NCBI RefSeq assembly: GCF_003525665.1
Contig: NZ_DQDX01000051.1
Location: forward strand, 31,074 to 36,610
DNA from: Flavobacterium sp.
Lineage (GTDB): Bacteria > Bacteroidota > Bacteroidia > Flavobacteriales > Flavobacteriaceae
Length of the DNA: 5,537 nt
Reading direction: 5' to 3'
The notes beneath the pieces were generated by a model that saw only the letters and a program-made list of their open reading frames with translations, made no database searches and was not told the DNA's origin. Positions 1 to 5,537 of the stretch are shown in pieces. The position numbers and the translations under genes were made by a program. Each line of letters opens with the position of its first letter. Within the stretch, counting starts at the first letter, position 1.

Positions 1-14
1 TATTTATAAGATAT

Positions 15-1415
15 TTAATTATTACAAGGACATTTAGAATCGAAAATTTCTACATCACCAATTCCTCCTTTATCAGATGTTGACGTATCATTATTATAAT
101 CAATGTATAAATCAGTAGTATTATTATTAAGAACTGTGGCGCTATTTCCAGCAGCACTAATACCTTGAATTCCGTATAATCCGTCAGAATTTCCGTTCAA
201 TGGTCTCATAAAATTACTTGTAGTCCACACAATATCATCACAAGCTAAACTAGTTGCGCTTGTTCTTCGATTTCCATAATCAACTCCGCCAGCAGCATTT
301 TGTCCTGCTTGACCAGGTATTGCTTCTCCACCAGAATAAAAATTATTTCCAACTATCCATGTTGCGCCATTTCTAACATATTCAAAGGTTTGAGAGTTGT
401 GTGGATTTCCTCTTTCGGCAACCATCATTCGTTTTCCAGTAGATGAAAAAGCAATATCCATAATAAAAGGTCTTGTTCCTCTAACGTTTGCAATTTGCAA
501 AACAGAACTGGAAGCAGAATCGTCAAATAATTTTGTAGCGCCTATTTCAGTAGCCATAAATTCGCCATTTGAATCTAATTGGATAGACCAAATTTCTTTT
601 ACACCAACTTGAGAATTTGCGTTGTATGAAACAGATCTTGCAAAATAGACATAGGTAATTCCATTTTCAACCAAAGTTCTAATTCCCCAAATTTGTTCAC
701 CAAAAAGCACTCTTCCGGCAACACCATTATCTAATACAAATGGATCAAAAATACTTTTAACAATTCCGTTTGTTGGATTTATTCTATAAATTCTGCCATC
801 TTCACCATTGGTTGCAAAAAGCTGATTATTCATCTTATCATAAGCAACATTTCCTAAAAAGCTGCTATTTCCTGTGCTTGGTATAGTTGCTGTTCCAACA
901 GTATTTGCAGAAGCAGAGTTAAGCGTTTTAACAAGTGTAGAAGTTACATTTGGATTGGACATATTGGTATAATAAATTCCGGCAGAACCTCCAATACCAT
1001 AAACACCTGCTGAACCATCACCGGCGCCATAACCCAATCCAAAATAAATATTTGAAGCACTTAAATAGATTCCATTGGAGTCATCAAGAGCAATTCCGAA
1101 AACATTACCAATTACACTTTTCTTCCACATAGCAGGATGAATAGCTGTTAATTGCGAAGTTCCAAGTGATGGATCGTACCAGTTTTGACCTAACGGTGCA
1201 TTAAATGTATTTTGCGTATTAAATATAAGACCAAAGTCGTCTGTTCCAGTACTTCCTGAACCTTGAGTAAAAACCATATAACCCGCAAATTCATTTTCAA
1301 CACAACTTGACGGCGGATTTGTAGCGCTAGTTTCATATTCGCATGGTTCTTTTTCTGAACAAGAAACAGCAAATAGCAAAACACAAATACCTATTGAATT
1401 TATTATTTTTTTCAT
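15..1415 (-). CDS. Predicted surface lipoprotein with beta-propeller-like repeats, function unknown
   Basis: This is a complete 466-residue protein ending in TAA. It opens with a lipoprotein signal peptide: two lysines, a hydrophobic stretch (residues 4-17) and a lipobox AVSC with the lipidated cysteine at 19. The next residues, SEKE, are acidic, resembling the export signals that send Bacteroidota lipoproteins to the cell surface. The mature part has degenerate repeats pairing a hydrophobic strand, an Asp/Asn-Gly turn and another strand (about 103-122, 187-212, 242-260, 317-335), as in beta-propellers. One reads LFATNGEDGRIYRINPTNG. A Gly-rich stretch at 126-148 carries GSAGVY and GSAGIY nine residues apart. 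Cysteines cluster at both ends (25, 38 and 462, 464), which could close the propeller by disulfides. I see no catalytic motif and no type IX secretion C-terminal domain. The gene starts 26 bp after the OmpA-family gene and is probably cotranscribed with it. The lipoprotein call is firm; the fold is tentative and the ligand unknown. Confidence 0.85.
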   Translation of the reverse strand: MKKIINSIGICVLLFAVSCSEKEPCEYETSATNPPSSCVENEFAGYMVFTQGSGSTGTDDFGLIFNTQNTFNAPLGQNWYDPSLGTSQLTAIHPAMWKKSVIGNVFGIALDDSNGIYLSASNIYFGLGYGAGDGSAGVYGIGGSAGIYYTNMSNPNVTSTLVKTLNSASANTVGTATIPSTGNSSFLGNVAYDKMNNQLFATNGEDGRIYRINPTNGIVKSIFDPFVLDNGVAGRVLFGEQIWGIRTLVENGITYVYFARSVSYNANSQVGVKEIWSIQLDSNGEFMATEIGATKLFDDSASSSVLQIANVRGTRPFIMDIAFSSTGKRMMVAERGNPHNSQTFEYVRNGATWIVGNNFYSGGEAIPGQAGQNAAGGVDYGNRRTSATSLACDDIVWTTSNFMRPLNGNSDGLYGIQGISAAGNSATVLNNNTTDLYIDYNNDTSTSDKGGIGDVEIFDSKCPCNN

Positions 1416-1441
1416 TTTTCGTTTTTTTTAAAAATTATCAA
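1416..1441 (-). promoter_or_regulatory. A-rich intergenic leader of the lipoprotein gene
   Basis: The 26 bp between the OmpA-family stop and the lipoprotein ATG are almost entirely A and T on the coding strand, with a run of eight A shortly before the start (AAAAAAAACGAAAA-ATG). There is no GG-type Shine-Dalgarno. A-rich leaders are usual in Bacteroidota and fit translation from a shared mRNA. The gap shows no stem-loop and is too short for a convincing separate promoter. Confidence 0.45.
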
Positions 1442-3232
1442 TTATTCTGGACAAATCACTTTCATTTCTGTTCTTCTGTTGATATCATGCTGACTTTCTA
1501 AACATTTTACACCATCGGCACATTCATTCAACAAAACAGTTTCTCCGTAACCTTTTCCTGTAATTCTACTTCTTTCTATACCTTGAGAAACAACATAATC
1601 TACTGATGCATTAGCACGATTTTGAGATAATTTTTTGTTGTATGCATGACTAGATCTACAATCTGTGTGCGAACCAACTTCAACTTTAACCGTTGGATTG
1701 TCTAGCATAAAACGAACAAGTCGATTTAATTCTGGTTTTGCACTTTCTTTAATAACATATTTGTCTAAGTCAAAAAGAATGTTTTTTAAACCCAAGCCTT
1801 TTCCACAATCTACTTTCTCAGCACACATTTCTAACTGAACAAAAAGATTTTTATCTCTGTTGTAGTTACTAGCTGTAACACGTTCTATTTGAGAAAAATA
1901 GCTTTCTTTTCTACCGTACAATTCAAAAACTCCAGTTTCTGGCAATTGAAGTAAAAAATTTCCTTGAGCATCAGTCATTGTTGATTTTTTAATTGCTAAT
2001 TCTTTATTTTCTAATGTTACATTGATGCCAGCAATTGGAATTGTTGAATTACATTCAAATGCTCTGCCTTTTATAATAAAATTTCTATCGCTATAAATAA
2101 TTTCCTTAGCTATAACTCCATTATTAGCTTGACAACTAGCGAATTCTGATTTAGCAATTGAGCCATCTTCTAACGAAACGGTATTTAACAATCCTTTGAT
2201 TGTATAATTATCTGGTTTTACATTATCAAAAACTACAACTCCAAAACCGTTTGTTTTACCCGAATTAATGGTTTGTGCAGAAGAATTTACCAAAACGACA
2301 TCAGTATCGGGTAAAATTTCGTGTGTAAATTTATCTTTTGCAGTTATGCTAAGTTTACAGCCACAAACTTGGCAAGCACACATTGGAAGCGCATGTGTTT
2401 TTCCGCAAACAGTACATTCAACGCATTGCGCACAAACTTTTTCTTCTTTTACTTTTTTAGGAAATTTAAAAGTTATTCCAGCAAAAACTCCCATTGAGGC
2501 TAAGTCGCAATCACAAGGTTCTTTTCGAAATGCGAATGTTTCATCAGCGACAATTCCTCCATCTTGATTGGTAGTAAATGGAGCAAATCCAGTAGAAAAA
2601 CCTTTTGTAGCATTATACAATTCTGTGCCATCAAAATGTTTTAAATAATATACACCAAGATGAACACCAAAGTTGTTAAAGAAATAGGTAAATCTTAATT
2701 GTGCTTTAGCAGATAAAGAACTGCTCAAATCATATCCAGCATGATAATTAAGCAACTGATCGCTACCAGTTGTTGTTTCAACAACTTCTACTTCTCCTCC
2801 TTTTATACTCGAAAATCCAATACGTGTATTGAGTTCTGTTTGAAATTTTTTACTATTGGATACATATCTAAAATCTGGCCCAAAACCATAAAACATTCTA
2901 GTAATTTTATTTTCTTGAACTGCAAATGATGTTAATTGTGTTCCGCTAGAATTAAATAAATTAGTTAGTGGATAACTATTTTTCGCTCCATTATTAAGAT
3001 AGTCAAAATCAAAACCAACACCAAACCATTTCCAATAATAATCTAGGGAAACGCCAAGATTTAACCCAATTTTGTAATCAACATAAGGCACATTATTGTT
3101 AAATAAAGGTTTATCTAAACCTGCACGAATAGAAAATTGTAAACCCTTGTCAGAAATTGGCTCGCTTGTTTGTGAACGCATTGTTCCGCACGCTCCAATT
3201 ATACTCAGAATAATTAATTTTAAATATTTCAT
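1442..3232 (-). CDS. OmpA-family outer-membrane protein with N-terminal barrel, Cys-rich linker and C-terminal peptidoglycan-binding domain
   Basis: This 596-residue protein probably tethers the outer membrane to peptidoglycan. After a signal peptide (about 1-21), residues 30-258 alternate short aromatic and polar strands (VSLDYYWKWFGVGFDFDY), as in a small outer-membrane beta-barrel. A Cys-rich linker follows (eight Cys, 267-292). Next are two beta-sandwich segments: about 293-383, and 384-469, the latter resembling a carboxypeptidase-regulatory-like domain (IIKGRAFECNSTIPIAGINV, then DAQGNF). The OmpA domain spans 485-593: ILFDLDKYVIKESAKPELN, then SHTDCRSSHAYNKKLSQNRA, GYGE and NRRTEM. Asp524 and Arg539 match by motif and spacing the two residues that bind diaminopimelate in E. 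coli OmpA. The C-terminal pattern C-x5-C before H-x2-NRRTE is usual in Bacteroidota members. The frame is open to an ATG at 3313, but that start would lie in the direct repeat and upstream of the promoter, and adds no signal peptide. ATG 3232 is followed directly by MKYLKLIILSII. IGAC at 12-15 could be a weak lipobox, so lipidation instead of cleavage near SQ21 is possible. Confidence 0.92.
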   Translation of the reverse strand: MKYLKLIILSIIGACGTMRSQTSEPISDKGLQFSIRAGLDKPLFNNNVPYVDYKIGLNLGVSLDYYWKWFGVGFDFDYLNNGAKNSYPLTNLFNSSGTQLTSFAVQENKITRMFYGFGPDFRYVSNSKKFQTELNTRIGFSSIKGGEVEVVETTTGSDQLLNYHAGYDLSSSLSAKAQLRFTYFFNNFGVHLGVYYLKHFDGTELYNATKGFSTGFAPFTTNQDGGIVADETFAFRKEPCDCDLASMGVFAGITFKFPKKVKEEKVCAQCVECTVCGKTHALPMCACQVCGCKLSITAKDKFTHEILPDTDVVLVNSSAQTINSGKTNGFGVVVFDNVKPDNYTIKGLLNTVSLEDGSIAKSEFASCQANNGVIAKEIIYSDRNFIIKGRAFECNSTIPIAGINVTLENKELAIKKSTMTDAQGNFLLQLPETGVFELYGRKESYFSQIERVTASNYNRDKNLFVQLEMCAEKVDCGKGLGLKNILFDLDKYVIKESAKPELNRLVRFMLDNPTVKVEVGSHTDCRSSHAYNKKLSQNRANASVDYVVSQGIERSRITGKGYGETVLLNECADGVKCLESQHDINRRTEMKVICPE

Positions 3233-3276
3233 TTTTGATATGTTGCTAATGGTTAAGTGTTTCGCAAAACTTATAT

Positions 3277-3308
3277 CAACATTACAAAAACCCAAAACCA
3301 CTACCAAA
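3277..3308 (-). promoter_or_regulatory. Candidate Bacteroidota-type promoter for the OmpA-lipoprotein operon
   Basis: Read on the minus strand, TTTG (3308-3305) is followed after 20 bp by TAATGTTG (3284-3277). This matches the Bacteroidota primary-sigma pattern of TTTG near -33 and TAnnTTTG near -7, with one mismatch in the fixed -7 positions. The start of transcription would fall near 3270, giving a leader of about 38 nt before the ATG at 3232. The TTTG lies 3 bp downstream of the tandem direct repeat. A second, poorer -7 candidate overlaps TATAAGTTTTG (3275-3265). The assignment rests on consensus matching only. Confidence 0.5.
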
Positions 3309-3311
3309 ATC

Positions 3312-3347
3312 AATTAGAAAGCGGTAGGTTATAATTAGAAAGCGGTA
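3312..3347 (-). promoter_or_regulatory. Tandem 15-bp direct repeat, probable operator for a LytTR-type response regulator
   Basis: TACCGCTTTCTAATT on the minus strand occurs twice without mismatch, at 3347-3333 and 3326-3312, with 6 bp between copies and a 21-bp period. That is two helical turns, so both copies face the same side of the DNA. LytTR-domain regulators are known to bind direct repeats with about this period, and the adjacent gene encodes the type of kinase that usually pairs with them. The repeat lies just upstream of the candidate -33 element, a normal position for an activator. The match to the published LytTR half-site pattern is only partial (ACCG fits, later bases do not). 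The repeat is certain; its role as an operator and the identity of the binding protein are inferred. Confidence 0.6.
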
Positions 3348-3365
3348 AAAAACTGGGTACAAATA

Positions 3366-5537
3366 CTAAATTGAAATCACAATTTTAACTCTATGTCCTT
3401 TACGAATGGTGTCATTAAAAACACTTTCTTGAGTTATTGAAAATACTCTTTCGGGGTAAGATTGCTGTAGAATTTCAATTCGCTCTTTGATTATAGCAAT
3501 TCCTTTAGATATATGGGTGTCGTTTTTTAATTTATTCAAGTCAATTCCAAATCCGTTGTCGATTACTTCAATAGTTAAAATATCGTTACTTAAATTACAA
3601 CTTAAATCTATTTTTCCGTCCTTTTCTTTTAAATGTGAAACGCCGTGAAGAATAGCGTTTTCGATAAAAGGTTGTACAATCATGTTCGGAATTTTGACAT
3701 TTTTCTGATCAATATTCGAATCAATATTTACCTTAAAATCGAAATTTTCAAAACGAATTTGTTCTAATTCTACATACAATTTGAGTCGGTTAATTTCGTC
3801 TTCTAAACTAATAAATGGCTCTGCAGCTTGTGATAAAAACAACCTAACCAATCGTGATAACTTACCTAAATGTTCGCTGCTTTTTTCTTTTTGATTACTA
3901 TTTACAAAATACTGAATGGCATTGAGCGAATTAAAGACAAAATGCGGATTCATCATTGCCGATAAAGCACTTTGACGCAGTTCGGCAACACGATTATTGG
4001 CTTCAATTTCTAGTTGTTTTTTGGCTTTTATTTTTTTAATTTGATGTTGATAAATGAAAAATACGATTCCTATAAGAAGTAAATTTGCAACTAATATAAA
4101 CCACCATTTCAAATAAAAAGGATACTCTTTTTGAATAGAAATAGTTTTAGTTGTCCAATTTGAGTTTACATCTTTTACCCTAACAGAAAGTGTATGATTT
4201 CCATAAGATAATGATTGAAAATTAAGAAATTTATTTTGCGTTGTAACCCAATTTAAATCGTCAATTTTAAACTGAATTATTTGATTTTTTACAGCGTTGA
4301 AGTTTTGAATTCGCAATTCAATTTTAATCAATTCTTGTTTAGAACTCGAAATTATTTTTGTTGTGATTTTACCTTTGTAAAACAATTCTAACTTTGGTGT
4401 CACTGAAGATGAAAAAATTAAACTAATTGCAATTTTAGCCAATCCATCTTTGGTTGCAACCAGCAATTCGTCTCCAAAAAGTGCTACATTATAAACTTCA
4501 TTATTGGGTAAAAAATTGTACTTATTTAAAACCCTATTTTCTTTGTTTTTTAGTATAAACAAACCCGAATTGGAACACAAAAAAACAACATCATTAATTA
4601 CTTTTATCTTGTTTACATTTTCAGCTTTTATACCATTTATCATTGAAATACTATCAACAACTTTTTCACGAAATGTTTTATAAACCTTGCCTTCTGTAGC
4701 AATCCACATTGTGTCTTTTATAAAAGCAAAATCTTGAATGTAACCCTTGATGTTGAGTCTTAAATCGCGTTGTAGTACAAACCTATTCTCATCAAAAGTT
4801 CTTATCGTTATGTTTTCTGAATTATTGAAATAATAATCATTTTTATAAAAAACTACATTTTTAATCTTCTCTTTTATATTGGATTTTAACTGCTTTTGAT
4901 TTTTATTTATTGAAATTGAATTTGTACCATTTAAAGAAAAACTAGTACCTAAATCATATTTCAATAATTGCCGACCTTGAACTAACAACATTTCCAAACT
5001 CGAATCCCATTGCGTATTTTGCTGTCTCGAAAGATAAAAAACGGGAACCGAATCATACGAATCAATTTTAATTTCAGAATTTGATTTTTTCAAAAAATCT
5101 AAATCCTTATTTTTATAACTATACAAACAGAATTTAGAAGATACAAACAACGATTTAGCATCTGCAGCAAGGGCAAATCCGTTAAAAAAATTATTCTCGT
5201 TTGGAAATTGATAATACGAAATGGCAGTATTCGCAATGCAAAAAAGTCCTTTTTCATTGGTTGCAATCCACATTTTACCTTTGGTATCACAAAATAAAAA
5301 ATTAATATTGTCAGTAGTATTCAATCCTAAATTCTCGTTTATCGCATTCCATTTGTTATTTTTTAAAATAAAAAGTCCTTTGTTTTGAAGGTTTAACCAA
5401 CAATTATTTTGCTTATCAACAACAAAATCATATTTGTAGATTACATTCTGCGAAAGTGAATTTGGAAGTTTAATTTTTTGCACAATTTCACCCTTAAAAT
5501 CCAAAATAAATAAATAATTTTCATCTAACAAGCAGAC
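3366..5537 (-). CDS. Sensor histidine kinase, LytS/YehU type with propeller (reg_prop) and Y_Y_Y sensor region, N-terminus outside window
   Basis: The last 723 residues are visible, ending in TAG. The frame runs open through the right edge, so the TTG at 5531 is an internal Leu codon, not a start. In visible numbering, residues 36-368 hold about six degenerate propeller blades (for example DTKGKMWIATNEKGLF and FIKDTMWIATEGKVY) of the two-component regulator propeller type. A Y_Y_Y domain follows at about 399-470 (SYGNHTLSVRVKDVNSNW). One membrane helix at 476-495 (LKWWFILVANLLLIGIVFFI) leads into a charged linker. The kinase core begins with MMNPHFVFNSLNAIQ, where His532 is the expected phosphoacceptor. 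ATP-binding motifs follow: QPFIENAILHG with Asn627, DNGFGI with Asp660, and SKGIAIIKERIEIL. All key residues are present. The sensor region should be periplasmic and the kinase cytoplasmic. There is no receiver or DNA-binding domain at the C-terminus, unlike hybrid sensors, so it needs a separate regulator. Full-length relatives often have about 1000 residues, so perhaps a quarter is missing. Confidence 0.93.
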   Translation of the reverse strand, partial: VCLLDENYLFILDFKGEIVQKIKLPNSLSQNVIYKYDFVVDKQNNCWLNLQNKGLFILKNNKWNAINENLGLNTTDNINFLFCDTKGKMWIATNEKGLFCIANTAISYYQFPNENNFFNGFALAADAKSLFVSSKFCLYSYKNKDLDFLKKSNSEIKIDSYDSVPVFYLSRQQNTQWDSSLEMLLVQGRQLLKYDLGTSFSLNGTNSISINKNQKQLKSNIKEKIKNVVFYKNDYYFNNSENITIRTFDENRFVLQRDLRLNIKGYIQDFAFIKDTMWIATEGKVYKTFREKVVDSISMINGIKAENVNKIKVINDVVFLCSNSGLFILKNKENRVLNKYNFLPNNEVYNVALFGDELLVATKDGLAKIAISLIFSSSVTPKLELFYKGKITTKIISSSKQELIKIELRIQNFNAVKNQIIQFKIDDLNWVTTQNKFLNFQSLSYGNHTLSVRVKDVNSNWTTKTISIQKEYPFYLKWWFILVANLLLIGIVFFIYQHQIKKIKAKKQLEIEANNRVAELRQSALSAMMNPHFVFNSLNAIQYFVNSNQKEKSSEHLGKLSRLVRLFLSQAAEPFISLEDEINRLKLYVELEQIRFENFDFKVNIDSNIDQKNVKIPNMIVQPFIENAILHGVSHLKEKDGKIDLSCNLSNDILTIEVIDNGFGIDLNKLKNDTHISKGIAIIKERIEILQQSYPERVFSITQESVFNDTIRKGHRVKIVISI

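Noticed and set aside
397..612. Plus-strand open frame of 71 codons
   Set aside because: It is antisense to the lipoprotein gene and has no domain or leader support.
2268..2567. Plus-strand open frame of 99 codons
   Set aside because: It lies wholly antisense to the OmpA-family gene, across its Cys-rich linker, and shows no recognisable domain. The minus-strand reading has clear family motifs.
3291..3305. A third copy of the 21-bp-period repeat
   Set aside because: The next register towards the OmpA gene matches at only a few positions, and the register on the kinase side does not match either.
3233..3313. In-frame extension of the OmpA-family gene to an upstream ATG at 3313
   Set aside because: The extra 27 residues would start inside the direct repeat, upstream of the likely promoter and transcription start, and would bury the signal peptide that begins at 3232.
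3290..3330. Possible rho-independent terminator after the kinase gene
   Set aside because: The best pairing is a 5-bp CTACC/GGTAG stem with a 17-nt loop, too weak to call.
5529..5531. TTG as the start codon of the kinase
   Set aside because: The frame stays open through the last bases of the window (GTC TGC precede it) and the visible part begins within the sensor region with no signal peptide, so the gene continues past the edge.

Overview
The window is AT-rich (roughly one third G+C by eye) and looks like the chromosome of a Bacteroidota member, most likely a flavobacterium. The evidence is a sensor kinase with two-component propeller repeats, a Y_Y_Y domain and a LytS-type kinase core; an OmpA-family protein with the Cys-containing C-terminus usual in that phylum; a lipoprotein with an acidic stretch just after the lipid-bearing cysteine; A-rich leaders in place of clear Shine-Dalgarno sites; and a promoter resembling the Bacteroidota TTTG / TAnnTTTG type. 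No species can be named from the sequence alone.

All three genes lie on the minus strand, so transcription reads from right to left. At the right (3366-5537) is a sensor histidine kinase whose N-terminus lies beyond the window. A 133-bp gap (3233-3365) follows, holding a perfect 15-bp tandem direct repeat with a 21-bp period and, 3 bp further downstream, a candidate promoter. Next comes a 596-residue OmpA-family outer-membrane protein (1442-3232). After 26 bp comes a 466-residue predicted surface lipoprotein with beta-propeller-like repeats (15-1415). Only 14 bp remain to the left of its stop codon.

The working model is as follows. The kinase senses an extracytoplasmic signal through its propeller and Y_Y_Y region and would phosphorylate a separate response regulator that is not in the window. 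Kinases of this class normally pair with LytTR-domain regulators, which bind direct repeats spaced about two helical turns apart. The repeat in front of the OmpA gene has that geometry and sits where an activator would, so the OmpA-lipoprotein pair may be the kinase's target operon. The gene identities are well supported by domain motifs. The regulatory link is inference from geometry and adjacency. No RNA genes, mobile elements, CRISPR arrays or broken genes were seen.
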